From Pseudomonas sp. VD-NE ins (GTDB lineage Bacteria; Pseudomonadota; Gammaproteobacteria; Pseudomonadales; Pseudomonadaceae), in the NCBI RefSeq assembly GCF_031882575.1, contig NZ_CP134772.1, positions 11,001-75,000 on the forward strand: 64,000 nt of DNA, in the 5' to 3' direction. Shown in pieces: positions 1-8,512 of the stretch. The notes under the pieces are model-generated. The model was not told the origin of the DNA. It did not search any database and worked only from the letters and a program-made list of their open reading frames with translations. Both the position numbers and the translations under genes were made by a program. The first letter of the stretch is position 1. Every line of letters begins with the position of its first letter.

Positions 1-1366
1 TGGTCTGTAAACCGTCGACTTGCTCGCGGATCTGCGTGTCCATTGCCCGCGCCGCCGAGCTATTGTCGGCATGGCCTTCGCTGGCCGCTTGCAGGTTGCT
101 CTGGAATGCTTCGAGGCGTTCGTTGAGCTGTTGCAGATAGGCTTCGAATTCGTGCTGACCGCTGTCGGTGATCGCCAGCATCAATGTCGCCAGATCGTCG
201 AGGATCGGGATCAGTTCGTACCAGTTCAACCCGTGTTTGAGCCGCTCGCGCATGGCTTCGGCTTGCGGGCGGTGGCGCTCCGGCAAGGTCAGATCATCGA
301 GGAGGCCGATCAAGGTGTCTTCGATGTGCTTGGCCACGGAGCTGTAGGACGGCTCCGGTGTGTCCGGCAGGGCGAAGAGGATGTCGTGTTCGGACTGTTC
401 CGGGTCGATGGCAGCCAGCGCCCGCGCGATAGGCTCGGGCAGGGGCAGGCTGTCGAGGATCAGTGGCGATGGGTCGCCGGGGTGGATCAGTTCATCAGGA
501 TTGATGGCAGGAGGCGCGATTTCATTCTGAGCAGGCGCCGGGGTGAAAACAGGCTCGGGCTCGGAGTGCTCAGCCTGCGATTCGACTGGATGGCTGCTTA
601 CTTTGCTGACGACCGTGGGTGGCACAAAGGTAACCACCTCTGGCGGTTCCGGTTCCAAATGAGCCTGGGCGGCTGGCGTCGTTGTTTCGACGGGCACCAC
701 TGCTTCGATGGCAGGAGCTGCCGTCAGGGCTTCGATCGCCGCGACAGGGGCGGGCTGTGCGGCTTCTGGTGCAGGCGCCGGTGGGGCAAGCGGTTGCGGC
801 GGCGCGGGGACTTCGGCGCCCGGAGCAGGCGCTTCTTCGCTATCACGGCTACCAAACAACCGCTGCAACAGGCCCGGACGCCCCGGCTCTGCGGGCGTTT
901 CCAGTTGACTCAACGCCTTACCCTGCAAGCCGCTGAGTTCACTCAGCAGCAACGGCATTTCTCGCGCAGAGCCGACGCGGCCATCCAGTTGTTTGGCGAA
1001 CTTCTTCAAGGGCTGGGCGACTTCACGTGGCAGCGGCAAAGCCTGCAACTGGGTGACCAGCGACGTCAGTGCGGTACTGACCTGATCGATGCGGGTTTCG
1101 CGGCGCTGCTCGGAATCGAGCACGGCTTTTTCCAGGCGCGGCAGCAGGGCCGCGAGACCAGCGTCCATGTCGTCGGTGCGCACCACATCGCGCATCTCTT
1201 TCATGCACTGATCAACGACTTTATCGGTGCCTTCAGCGGCCAGCGTGCTGCGCACCAGACCGCGACGCAGCAAGTCGAGCCTGGCGGCCCATCGCCGTTC
1301 AAGCTTGTCCTGTTGTTCGATGCTTTTTAGGTATTTCTCTTTCCAGCGCTGGGCGTCGTCGCTCAT
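1..1366 (-). CDS. dgcH: N-terminal part of a DgcH-like diguanylate cyclase (cut by window edge)
   Basis: The frame opens at the ATG at 1366-1364 and stays open for 455 codons to the window edge, so the gene is partial. The product starts MSDDAQRWKEKYLKSIEQQ and has a charged helical region to about residue 165, a Pro/Ala/Glu-rich linker (about 175-300) and a second helical region that is cut off. No signal peptide or membrane span is visible. The N-terminus matches my memory of pseudomonad PA5487/DgcH, a cytosolic enzyme whose C-terminal GGDEF domain makes cyclic-di-GMP. That domain would lie outside the window, so the activity is inferred. The ATG overlaps the TGA of the gene before it (ATGA), which suggests translational coupling. 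Confidence 0.75.
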   Translation of the reverse strand, partial: MSDDAQRWKEKYLKSIEQQDKLERRWAARLDLLRRGLVRSTLAAEGTDKVVDQCMKEMRDVVRTDDMDAGLAALLPRLEKAVLDSEQRRETRIDQVSTALTSLVTQLQALPLPREVAQPLKKFAKQLDGRVGSAREMPLLLSELSGLQGKALSQLETPAEPGRPGLLQRLFGSRDSEEAPAPGAEVPAPPQPLAPPAPAPEAAQPAPVAAIEALTAAPAIEAVVPVETTTPAAQAHLEPEPPEVVTFVPPTVVSKVSSHPVESQAEHSEPEPVFTPAPAQNEIAPPAINPDELIHPGDPSPLILDSLPLPEPIARALAAIDPEQSEHDILFALPDTPEPSYSSVAKHIEDTLIGLLDDLTLPERHRPQAEAMRERLKHGLNWYELIPILDDLATLMLAITDSGQHEFEAYLQQLNERLEAFQSNLQAASEGHADNSSAARAMDTQIREQVDGLQT

Positions 1367-2241
1367 TCAGGGGTTCCGCGAGGGGCAGGACTCAACGCGG
1401 GCAATGCATCGGCCGTGAGCGAACCCGGCAGACGAATCTCTACCGCGACCGGCAGGTGATCGGAAATCGGTTGGGCCAGCACTTCGACCTTTTCCAGGGT
1501 CAGGGTCGGGCTGAGCAAAATATGATCAAGGCAACGCTGTGGGCGCCAGCTGGGGAAAGTCGCTTCCACCTGCGGGGCCAGCAGGCCGAGATCGCGTAAC
1601 GGAGAATGTTGTAGCAGATCGCTGGCGTGGGTGTTCATGTCGCCCATCAACACTTGGTGTTTATAGCCACCGATCAACTCACGAATATAGGCCAGTTGCA
1701 GGCTGCGGGTTCGCGCGCCGAGGGCCAGGTGCATCATCACCACCACCAGCGCTTCGGGGCCTTCGCCGAAACGCAGGAGAATCGCGCCACGACCTTTCGG
1801 GCCGGGCAGCGGGTGATCTTCAATCACCGACGGTTTCAGACGACTGAGCACGCCATTGCTGTGCTGGGCGAGTCGGCCGAGGTTGCGATTGAGTTGTTGA
1901 TACCAGTAGGGAAAGGCGCCGAGCTGGGCCAGATGTTCGACCTGATTGACGTAGCCCGAACGGAGGCTGCCGCCATCGGCTTCCTGCAGGGCGACCAGAT
2001 CGAAGTCGCCGAGCAGGTCGCCGATCTTTTGCAGATTGCCTGAACGGCCGTTGTGCGGCAGCAGATGCTGCCAGCTGCGGGTCAGGTAATGCCGATAGCG
2101 CTCGGTGCTGATGCCGACCTGGATATTGAAACTGAGCAGACGCAGACGCTGGTCTGCGGGCAGGCCCGTGGACTCCAGGTGATGCTCGTTGACCTGCGGA
2201 TCATGCAGGCCAACGATGCGTTCAGACTTCCAGCGGCGCAT
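1363..2241 (-). CDS. endonuclease/exonuclease/phosphatase (EEP) family hydrolase
   Basis: The 292-residue protein shows the EEP signature in order: FNIQVG (about residue 38, metal-side Asn), ALQEADGG (about 84, catalytic Glu), GDMNTH (about 199, Asp/Asn) and SDHLPV near the C-terminus (catalytic Asp-His). These are metal-dependent phosphodiesterases or phosphatases, and the substrate cannot be read from sequence. No signal peptide is evident. It lies 14 nt downstream of dsbA and its TGA overlaps the ATG of the dgcH-like gene, so dsbA, this gene and dgcH probably form one transcription unit. Family assignment is firm; the role is unknown. Confidence 0.9.
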   Translation of the reverse strand: MRRWKSERIVGLHDPQVNEHHLESTGLPADQRLRLLSFNIQVGISTERYRHYLTRSWQHLLPHNGRSGNLQKIGDLLGDFDLVALQEADGGSLRSGYVNQVEHLAQLGAFPYWYQQLNRNLGRLAQHSNGVLSRLKPSVIEDHPLPGPKGRGAILLRFGEGPEALVVVMMHLALGARTRSLQLAYIRELIGGYKHQVLMGDMNTHASDLLQHSPLRDLGLLAPQVEATFPSWRPQRCLDHILLSPTLTLEKVEVLAQPISDHLPVAVEIRLPGSLTADALPALSPAPRGTPE

Positions 2242-2255
2242 GGCGGTAGCCGCGC

Positions 2256-2897
2256 TTAGTTGGCAGCTGCCTTGGTTGCCGCTCGCTCTTTGGCGACCAG
2301 TTGGTCAGCCAGTTGCAGCGCTTGCTCGGCACCACCGGCAGAGCCGATGTCGAAGCGGTACTTGCCGTTGACGATCATGGTTGGCACGCCAGTGATTTCA
2401 TACTTCTTGGCCAGTTCACGGGCCTTGACGATCTGACCTTTGATGGCGAACGAGTCGAACGTGGCGAGGAACTTGTCCTTGTCCACGCCTTGGGTAGCGA
2501 GGAAGTCAGCCATGTCGTTCTTGTCGGTCAGCTTCTTGTGTTCTTTCTGGATCGCGTTGAATACCGCCGCGTGAACCTTGTGCTCGACACCCATGGCTTC
2601 GAGGGTCAGGAACATCTGGCCGTGAGCGTCCCATGGGCCGCCGAACATGGCCGGGATACGCACGAAGTTGACGTCCTTGGGCAGTTTTTCAACCCACGGG
2701 TTGATCACCGGCTCAAAGGCGTAGCAGTGCGGGCAGCCGTACCAGAACAGCTCGACCACTTCGATCTTGCCAGGCTCTGCCACTGGCACCGGGTTGGCCA
2801 ATTCGACATAAGGTGCGGCAGGGGCTTCGGCGGCTTGAGCGGTCACGCCGAACAGGCTGGCAGCGACGAGGGCGGCGCTGATGATCAGATTACGCAT
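2256..2897 (-). CDS. dsbA: thiol:disulfide interchange protein DsbA
   Basis: The 213-residue protein is a periplasmic oxidase that introduces disulfide bonds into exported proteins and is re-oxidised by DsbB. A signal peptide of about 22 residues ends TAQA. The catalytic motif CPHC is at residues 55-58 and the cis-proline loop GVPTM is near 175; the DsbA helical insertion lies between them. Length is normal for the family. A good Shine-Dalgarno (GGAG) precedes the ATG. It is the first gene of a probable dsbA-EEP-dgcH unit, downstream of the cytochrome c4 gene from which a terminator separates it. Confidence 0.97.
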   Translation of the reverse strand: MRNLIISAALVAASLFGVTAQAAEAPAAPYVELANPVPVAEPGKIEVVELFWYGCPHCYAFEPVINPWVEKLPKDVNFVRIPAMFGGPWDAHGQMFLTLEAMGVEHKVHAAVFNAIQKEHKKLTDKNDMADFLATQGVDKDKFLATFDSFAIKGQIVKARELAKKYEITGVPTMIVNGKYRFDIGSAGGAEQALQLADQLVAKERAATKAAAN

Positions 2898-2991
2898 GCT
2901 TTACTCCTGGACAATTTGGGTCGCCTCGCGCGACCTGTTTTCAGACAGATCCTGGCGGGCATGAGTTCTGTAGTGTAACGGCAGCGGCCAC

Positions 2992-3020
2992 AAAAAAGGG
3001 CGGCCAAAGCCACCCTTTTT
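2992..3020 (-). terminator. Rho-independent terminator after cytochrome c4 gene
   Basis: On the minus strand the sequence reads AAAAAGGGTGGC, a TTTG loop, then GCCGCCCTTTTTT. This is a 7-bp GC stem (one G:U pair) extended by A/T pairs and followed by a T run, 65 nt past the stop codon of the cytochrome c4 gene. Confidence 0.8.
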
Positions 3021-3084
3021 ATACTTGCTGCGACGGATTAATCGAGCGTTAACGTTGCGCGAGATCTATCGCTGCCAAATGCGC

Positions 3085-3696
3085 TTAGTGCAGACCTTGA
3101 ATGTAGCTGGAGACTGCAGCGATATCTTCGTCGCTCAGGCGCTTGGCGATGGTCTGCATGGTCATGGTGTCGCCGTCGTTGGTGCGGCCGCCTTCTTCCT
3201 TGCGGAAATCGGTCAGTTGCTTGGCGATGTATTGAGCGTGTTGGCCACCCAGGTGCGGGAAGCCGGCAGCCGCGTTACCGGCGCCGTTCGGCGAGTGGCA
3301 ACCGGTGCAAGCTGGCAGGCCCTTGGCCAGGTTGCCGCCCCGGAACAGGGCCTCACCGCGGGCGACGATCTTCGGATCGGCGGCGCCGACGCTGCCTTTC
3401 TGGCTGGCGAAGTAGGCGGCGATGTCGGCCAGGTCCTGATCGCTCAGGTTGGTCAGCAGCCCGGTCATTTCCAGAACGGTGCGCTTGCCCGACTTGATGT
3501 CGTGCAGTTGCTTGGTCAGGTAGCGTTCACCTTGGCCGGCCAGTTTCGGAAAGTTTGGCGCCATGCTGTTTCCGTCGGGGCCATGACAGGCTCCGCATAC
3601 GGCAGCTTTCGCCTGGCCTGCTGCGGCATCACCGGCAGCATGGGCGAAGCCTGAGATTCCCACGGTCAACAGCAGACTCACGATCAATTTGTTCAT
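3085..3696 (-). CDS. cytochrome c4, dihaem periplasmic electron carrier
   Basis: The 203-residue protein has a 20-residue signal peptide ending AHA and two class I cytochrome c domains. The haem sites are CGACH at residues 34-38 and CTGCH at 130-134, with Met ligands expected in each half. Dihaem cytochromes c4 pass electrons from the bc1 complex to terminal oxidases in pseudomonads. The gene sits 44 nt downstream of the cytochrome c5-like gene on the same strand, so the two are probably co-transcribed. The cox operon in this window encodes a likely electron acceptor branch. Confidence 0.95.
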   Translation of the reverse strand: MNKLIVSLLLTVGISGFAHAAGDAAAGQAKAAVCGACHGPDGNSMAPNFPKLAGQGERYLTKQLHDIKSGKRTVLEMTGLLTNLSDQDLADIAAYFASQKGSVGAADPKIVARGEALFRGGNLAKGLPACTGCHSPNGAGNAAAGFPHLGGQHAQYIAKQLTDFRKEEGGRTNDGDTMTMQTIAKRLSDEDIAAVSSYIQGLH

Positions 3697-3739
3697 CAGC
3701 TAATCCAACTACGGCTAAGGGTTAAGTTATGGACCGGGT

Positions 3740-4030
3740 TTACTCGCTCATCCAAAGGATGATGGCTTGGTAATCCTCGGCACTGCAGTCCATGCACAAA
3801 CCACGCGGCGGCATCGCCTTGAAACCCTGGGTTACGTGTTGCACCAGCGTCCCCATACCTTTCGCCAACCTCGGCGTCCAAGCTTCCTGATCGCCTCTTT
3901 CGGGCGCCATGGGTAGTTGGCCGGAATGACAGGCACCACAAACACGGTTGTACACAGCTTCCGGATCCTGTGTAGCCTGTGCGCTGTAAAGCGGCATCAA
4001 GACTCCGGCAGCCAGCAGCCATTTCGTCAT
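3740..4030 (-). CDS. cytochrome c5 family protein
   Basis: This small (96 residues) monohaem cytochrome has a signal peptide ending about residue 20 (SAQA) and a single CGACH haem site at about residue 32. A second Cys pair (CMDC, about 78-81) is typical of cytochrome c5, in which it forms a disulfide. The conserved Met in KAMPPRG is the likely sixth haem ligand. It is expected in the periplasm. It is followed on the same strand by the cytochrome c4 gene, a conserved pseudomonad arrangement. Confidence 0.92.
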   Translation of the reverse strand: MTKWLLAAGVLMPLYSAQATQDPEAVYNRVCGACHSGQLPMAPERGDQEAWTPRLAKGMGTLVQHVTQGFKAMPPRGLCMDCSAEDYQAIILWMSE

Positions 4031-4221
4031 AAAACGACCTTTTCAGGGTTGAGAGCGTTCTGCGTTCTAATGCGCAATCAAAGTCTGTCGCTCTCGTGAA
4101 CTTCATCCTTCGCTGGGACAAAGCACACACAAAATCTGCGGCATTATATACTGGCGTCACTGAAACGGAAGCGACACCGCGTTCCGCGCCCAATCCCGGC
4201 GCCGCCCACATCGGAAATCCC

Positions 4222-4866
4222 ATGCAACTCAAGAATCCCATCCTCGGCCTGTGCCAACAGTCCACGTTCATGCTCAGTGCCGCCAAAGTCGATCAATGCC
4301 CTGACGACGAAGGCTTCGAAGTGGCGTTTGCCGGTCGTTCCAACGCCGGCAAATCCAGCGCGCTGAACACTTTGACTCACGCCAGCCTGGCGCGCACCTC
4401 GAAAACCCCGGGTCGCACACAGCTGTTGAACTTCTTCAAGCTAGACGAAGATCGCCGTCTGGTCGACCTGCCGGGCTACGGTTACGCAAAAGTACCGATC
4501 CCGTTGAAGATGCACTGGCAGCGTCACCTTGAGGCTTACCTCGGTGGCCGCGAGAGTTTGAAAGGTTTGATTCTGATGATGGACATCCGTCATCCAATGA
4601 CCGACTTCGACCTGCTGATGCTCGACTGGGCCGTTGCGGCCGGCATGCCGATGCACATCCTGCTGACCAAGGCCGACAAACTGACCTACGGCGCAGCCAA
4701 GAACACCCTGCTCAAAGTGCAGTCGGAAATCCGCAAGGGCTGGGGCGATCTGGTCACCATCCAGCTCTTCTCGGCACCAAAACGCATGGGCCTGGAAGAG
4801 GCCTACACTGTACTGGCCGGCTGGATGGAACTGGCAGACAAAGGCGCCGAGGCGACAGCCGAGTAA
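4222..4866 (+). CDS. engB: ribosome biogenesis GTPase EngB (YihA/YsxC)
   Basis: This TrmE-Era-like GTPase acts in large ribosomal subunit assembly. The G1 P-loop GRSNAGKSS is at about residues 37-45, G2/switch I TPGRTQ at about 63-68, G3 DLPGYG at about 82-87 and G4 TKAD at about 148-151. I chose the ATG at 4222 ([13 protein letters not shown], 214 residues) because it matches the conserved family N-terminus; an in-frame ATG at 4096 would add 42 unconserved residues. It is convergent with ersA and polA, the same neighbourhood as E. coli yihA-spf-polA. Confidence 0.95.
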   Translation: MQLKNPILGLCQQSTFMLSAAKVDQCPDDEGFEVAFAGRSNAGKSSALNTLTHASLARTSKTPGRTQLLNFFKLDEDRRLVDLPGYGYAKVPIPLKMHWQRHLEAYLGGRESLKGLILMMDIRHPMTDFDLLMLDWAVAAGMPMHILLTKADKLTYGAAKNTLLKVQSEIRKGWGDLVTIQLFSAPKRMGLEEAYTVLAGWMELADKGAEATAE

Positions 4867-4878
4867 GTCGGGATATGG

Positions 4879-4998
4879 AAATTTGTTTGTAGTGTGCTCA
4901 GGCAAGGCGAAAGCACGGTGAAAAGCGGAGTTTAGGGGACCTAAATGAGCATTTGAGCTGTGCTTTCAACGCAGCATGAGCGCGCTACAGACAAATTT
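4879..4998. repeat. 120-bp nested palindromic (MITE-like) element
   Basis: Terminal inverted repeats of 21 bp (4879-4899 and 4978-4998) match at 18 of 21 positions; both arms begin AAATTTGT. Inside, AAAGCACGG (4910-4918) pairs with the CTGTGCTTT half near 4958-4966, and a central TTTAGG-GGA-CCTAAA hairpin lies near 4931-4945. The whole element can fold into one long hairpin. It fills the gap between the engB stop codon and the 3' end of ersA, and no protein is encoded. Confidence 0.7.
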
Positions 4999-5003
4999 TG
5001 GGC

Positions 5004-5134
5004 AAAAAAAGCCCCGGATTTCATTGGGGAGGGAGAAATTCCGGGGTTTAAGTTCCGAACCGCTAGGGCGGGGTTCAGATATCTGCCAACACTTAACACA
5101 ACATAGGAGCATCGAAGGGCTTCACCAGCCATTC
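5004..5134 (-). ncRNA. ersA: ErsA small regulatory RNA (Spot 42-position sRNA)
   Basis: The sRNA gene lies between polA and engB, the known position of ErsA in Pseudomonas and of Spot 42 in E. coli. The predicted transcript starts near 5134 and ends in the T run at 5010-5004, giving about 131 nt, close to the roughly 130 nt known for ErsA. The 3' end is a strong terminator hairpin. Its loop holds the C-rich stretch CTCCCTCCCC, which could pair with Shine-Dalgarno sequences (inference). In P. aeruginosa ErsA is Hfq-dependent and post-transcriptionally controls algC, oprD and other mRNAs (established knowledge). Confidence 0.88.
5011..5046 (-). terminator. ersA Rho-independent terminator
   Basis: On the minus strand CCCCGGAATTTC pairs with GAAATCCGGGG across a C-rich loop, with one bulged base. 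Seven Ts (5010-5004) follow. It is one of the strongest terminators in the window. Confidence 0.92.
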
Positions 5135-5168
5135 AGTATCTCTGAGTGGTGTCCTTCCAGATTAGTTC
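5135..5168 (-). promoter_or_regulatory. AlgU (sigma-22)-type promoter of ersA
   Basis: On the minus strand GAACTA (5168-5163) and TCAGA (5145-5141) are separated by exactly 17 nt. This is close to the AlgU/RpoE consensus GAACTT-N16/17-TCTGA. The predicted start about 7 nt downstream gives an RNA of the expected ErsA length. AlgU control of ErsA is known in P. aeruginosa. Confidence 0.75.
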
Positions 5169-5234
5169 AGATTTTTTTCAAAAAGCTTTGGAATAATCTC
5201 AAGCGCTTTTCGAAATAAGCAGGTTTTACTGGCG

Positions 5235-5259
5235 TTGCCGCGACATCAGGTCGCGGCAA
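5235..5259 (-). terminator. hairpin after polA
   Basis: A perfect 10-bp stem (TTGCCGCGAC / GTCGCGGCAA) with a 5-nt loop lies 16 nt past the polA stop codon. It lacks a following T run, so it may act as an mRNA 3'-end stabiliser or a weak terminator. Confidence 0.55.
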
Positions 5260-5275
5260 ACCGTGTTCAAAAGGC

Positions 5276-8080
5276 TCAGTGAGCCTCATCCCAGTTGTTG
5301 CCCACACCCACTTCGACCAGCAGCGGTACATCCAGTTTCGCCGCTTCGCTCATGTGCACGCGAATTTCGGCACTGACCTGCTCGACCAGATCCTCGCGAA
5401 CTTCCAGCACCAGTTCATCGTGCACCTGCAGGATGACTTTGGCGTCCAGCCCGGACGTCGCCAGCCAGTTATCCACCGCGACCATGGCTTTCTTGATGAT
5501 GTCGGCGGCCGTGCCCTGCATCGGCGCGTTGATCGCCGTGCGCTCGGCGGCAGCGCGTTCCTGCGGCTTGTTCGAGTTGATCTCCGGCAGGTACAGACGA
5601 CGACCGAAGAAGGTCTCGACATAACCCTGATCCGCCGCCTGCGCGCGGGTGCGCTCCATGTATTCGCGAACCCCCGGATAGCGGGCGAAGTAGGTATCGA
5701 TGTAAGCCTTGGCGGTCTTGGTGTCGACGCCGATGTCCTTGCCGAGTTTCTGCGCGCCCATACCGTAGATCAGGCCGAAGTTGATCGCTTTGGCGCCACG
5801 GCGTTGGTCGGAGGTCACTTCGTTGAGTTCGACCTTGAACACTTCGGCAGCTGTGGCGGTGTGCACGTCCAGATTGTTGCGGAAGGCGTTCATCAGACCT
5901 TCGTCCTTGGACAAGTGCGCCATGATCCGCAGTTCGATTTGCGAATAGTCCGCTGCCAGCAGTTTGTAGCCTTTCGGCGCGACGAATGCCTGACGGATGC
6001 GTCGACCTTCAGCGGTGCGCACCGGGATGTTCTGCAGGTTCGGATCACTCGAGGACAAGCGACCGGTCGACGCCACAGCCTGGTGATACGAGGTGTGAAT
6101 ACGCCCGGTACGCGGGTTGATCTGCTCCGGCAGGCGATCGGTGTAAGTGCTTTTCAGCTTGCTCATCGAACGGTGCTCCATCAGCACCTTCGGCAAGCGG
6201 TGATCGTCTTCGGCGAGTTTCGCCAACACTTCTTCAGCGGTGGACGGCTGGCCCTTGGCGGTCTTCTTCAATACTGGCAGGCCGAGTTTCTCGTAGAGAA
6301 TCACGCCCAACTGCTTCGGCGAGCCAAGGTTGAATTCTTCCCCGGCGATCTCGAACGCTTCGCGCTCAAGTGCGACCATTTTGTTGCCCAGTTCGATGCT
6401 CTGGATGCCGAGCAGCTCAGCGTCGACAAATGCGCCTTGGCGTTCGATGCGCGCGAGAACCGGCACCAGCGGGATCTCGATATCAGTCAAAACGCTGGCC
6501 AGGCTCGGAATGGCGCTGAGTTTTTCGAACAAAGTCTGGTGCAGACGCAGAGTGATGTCGGCGTCTTCGGCGGCGTACGGCCCGGCCTGTTCCAGCGCGA
6601 TCTGGTCGAAAGTCAGCTGCTTGGCGCCTTTGCCGGCGATGTCCTGGAAGCTCACGGTGGTGTGATCCAGGTACTTCTGCGCGAGGCTGTCCATGTCGTG
6701 ACGGGTGGCGGTGGAGTTGAGCACGTAGGACTCAAGCATCGTGTCGAAGGCGATACCGCGCACGTTGATGCCTTGGCTCTGATCGCCGCCGATGGCGCAG
6801 TTGGCCAGGATATTCATGTCGAACTTGGCGTGCTGGCCGACCTTGAGCTTGCTCGGGTCTTCGAGAATCGGCTTGAGTGCGCGCAGCACGGTGTCGCGAT
6901 CCAGTTGCTCCGGCACGCCGATGTAGGAGTGGGTCAGCGGAATGTACGCGGCTTCGTTGGCCTGCACGGCGAACGACAGACCGACCAGTTGCGCCTGCTG
7001 CGCGTCAATGCCGGTGGTTTCGGTGTCGAAGGCGAACAGCTTGGCGTTGTTCAACTTTTCCAGCCAGACGTCGAAGCGCGCCTGATCAAGGATGGTTTCG
7101 TAGGCAGCTTCGGCGGGAACGGCAGGCGCGTCTTCCGTTGGCGCGCTGAACAGATCGCCGGCCGGTGCAGGCTCGCTGGCTGCGCTCAGCTCCAGACGCT
7201 TGGCGTCGCGATCCAGATCGTTGATCCAGCTTTTGAATTCCAGCAGCGAGTACAGCTCGTAGAGCTTGGCCGGGTCTTCCGCGCCCATCTGCAGATCGTC
7301 GAGTTCGACGTCCAGCGGCACGTCGACCTTGATGGTCGCCAGTTGATAGGAGAGGAACGCCATCTCCTTGTGCTCTTCGAGCTTGGCCGGCAGGGTTTTT
7401 GCGCCGCGAATCGGCAGGGTCGGGACGATGTCGAGATTGGCGTACAGCTCGGTCAGGCCGCCATTGACGCCGACCAGCAGGCCGGAAGCGGTCTTCGGAC
7501 CAATGCCCGGAACGCCCGGAATGTTGTCGGACGAATCGCCCATCAGCGCCAGATAATCGATGATCTGCTCCGGTGCGACGCCGAATTTCTCCTTCACGCC
7601 TTCCACGTCCATCGAACTACCGGACATGGTGTTGACCAAGGTAATGTGGCCATCGACCAGTTGCGCCATGTCCTTGTCGCCAGTGGAGATGACCACCGGA
7701 CGATCTGCCGCCGCGCTGCTGCGGGCGAGAGTGCCGATGACGTCGTCAGCCTCGACGCCTTCCACGCACAGCAGCGGGAAACCGAGGGCGATCACGCTCT
7801 GGTGCAGGGGCTCGATCTGCACGCGCATGTCGTCGGGCATGCTTGGGCGATTGGCTTTGTATTCGGCGTACATCTCATCGCGAAATGTCCCACCCTTGGC
7901 GTCGAACACCACGGCGAACGGGCTGTCCGGGTACTGCTTGCGCAGACTCTTGAGCATGTTCAGCACGCCTTTGACCGCACCGGTCGGCAGGCCTTTGGAA
8001 GTGGTCAGTGGTGGCAGCGCGTGAAAGGCGCGGTACAGGTAAGACGAACCGTCCACCAGGACGAGGGGGGCTTGGCTCAT
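5276..8080 (-). CDS. polA: DNA polymerase I
   Basis: The protein has 934 residues from [15 protein letters not shown]; an in-frame codon four positions earlier is less likely. It contains all three domains. The 5'-3' exonuclease occupies about 1-290. The 3'-5' proofreading exonuclease (about 325-515) keeps the FDTETTG motif, so it is probably active. The polymerase domain has motif [13 protein letters not shown], motif [15 protein letters not shown] and motif [11 protein letters not shown]. It fills gaps during repair and Okazaki fragment processing. It is divergent from the DUF2782 gene; ersA lies downstream on the same strand. Confidence 0.98.
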   Translation of the reverse strand: MSQAPLVLVDGSSYLYRAFHALPPLTTSKGLPTGAVKGVLNMLKSLRKQYPDSPFAVVFDAKGGTFRDEMYAEYKANRPSMPDDMRVQIEPLHQSVIALGFPLLCVEGVEADDVIGTLARSSAAADRPVVISTGDKDMAQLVDGHITLVNTMSGSSMDVEGVKEKFGVAPEQIIDYLALMGDSSDNIPGVPGIGPKTASGLLVGVNGGLTELYANLDIVPTLPIRGAKTLPAKLEEHKEMAFLSYQLATIKVDVPLDVELDDLQMGAEDPAKLYELYSLLEFKSWINDLDRDAKRLELSAASEPAPAGDLFSAPTEDAPAVPAEAAYETILDQARFDVWLEKLNNAKLFAFDTETTGIDAQQAQLVGLSFAVQANEAAYIPLTHSYIGVPEQLDRDTVLRALKPILEDPSKLKVGQHAKFDMNILANCAIGGDQSQGINVRGIAFDTMLESYVLNSTATRHDMDSLAQKYLDHTTVSFQDIAGKGAKQLTFDQIALEQAGPYAAEDADITLRLHQTLFEKLSAIPSLASVLTDIEIPLVPVLARIERQGAFVDAELLGIQSIELGNKMVALEREAFEIAGEEFNLGSPKQLGVILYEKLGLPVLKKTAKGQPSTAEEVLAKLAEDDHRLPKVLMEHRSMSKLKSTYTDRLPEQINPRTGRIHTSYHQAVASTGRLSSSDPNLQNIPVRTAEGRRIRQAFVAPKGYKLLAADYSQIELRIMAHLSKDEGLMNAFRNNLDVHTATAAEVFKVELNEVTSDQRRGAKAINFGLIYGMGAQKLGKDIGVDTKTAKAYIDTYFARYPGVREYMERTRAQAADQGYVETFFGRRLYLPEINSNKPQERAAAERTAINAPMQGTAADIIKKAMVAVDNWLATSGLDAKVILQVHDELVLEVREDLVEQVSAEIRVHMSEAAKLDVPLLVEVGVGNNWDEAH

Positions 8081-8154
8081 GAGCAGGATCAACCTTTTCG
8101 GCGGGTCCGGCGCTAGAATAGCGGGACCGTTGACGACAAAGGGACAAGGTTATC

Positions 8155-8451
8155 ATGCGTACGTTAAATCGCTTGCTGCTGGTCGGTCTGATTGCTGCCT
8201 CACCGTTGGCCGCGATGGCGGCGGATGATGCGCCCGCTTCGGAGCCGGAAGTTACGATCAACACGCACACGGAAGGCGACAAGGTCATCCAGGAATACAG
8301 TCGCAGTGGCTTCGTCTACGCGATCAAGGTCACGCCGAAGGGTGGCAAACCGTATTTCCTGGTGCGCGCCGATGGTACGGACGCGAACTACATTCGCTCC
8401 GACCAGCCGGATATGCTGATTCCGTCGTGGGAAATCTTTACCTGGAAGTAA
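8155..8451 (+). CDS. DUF2782 family exported protein
   Basis: The 98-residue protein has a clear signal peptide (about 1-22, ending AMAA) and then a compact domain with the pattern VIQEYSRSGFVYAIKVTPKGGKPYFL and a C-terminal WEIFTWK, typical of DUF2782. The function is unknown. Its position immediately upstream of thrB and divergent from polA is conserved in pseudomonads as far as I recall. It probably shares a promoter and transcript with thrB, 61 nt downstream. Confidence 0.85.
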   Translation: MRTLNRLLLVGLIAASPLAAMAADDAPASEPEVTINTHTEGDKVIQEYSRSGFVYAIKVTPKGGKPYFLVRADGTDANYIRSDQPDMLIPSWEIFTWK

Positions 8452-8512
8452 GTTTCCCGACTTTTAATCGGCGCCACGCGGTCGTGGCGCCTGAACTGAG
8501 CAGTTTTTAACC

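Noticed and set aside
20..1330. 436-codon open frame on the plus strand at the left edge
   Set aside because: The minus strand carries the dgcH-like N-terminus with a coupled start. The plus frame is low-complexity Arg/Gly/Gln sequence typical of a shadow.
4096..4221. Upstream extension of engB to an ATG at 4096
   Set aside because: The 42 extra residues are not family-like; the conserved N-terminus begins at 4222.
3696..4286. 196-codon minus-strand frame overlapping the cytochrome c5 gene
   Set aside because: It overlaps the cytochrome c5 gene in another frame and runs into the engB start; no motif or signal is present.
5279..8116. 945-codon open frame on the plus strand opposite polA
   Set aside because: It is an antisense shadow of polA caused by GC-rich codon bias. 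It has no domain, no suitable ribosome site, and the opposite strand carries a complete, conserved polymerase.
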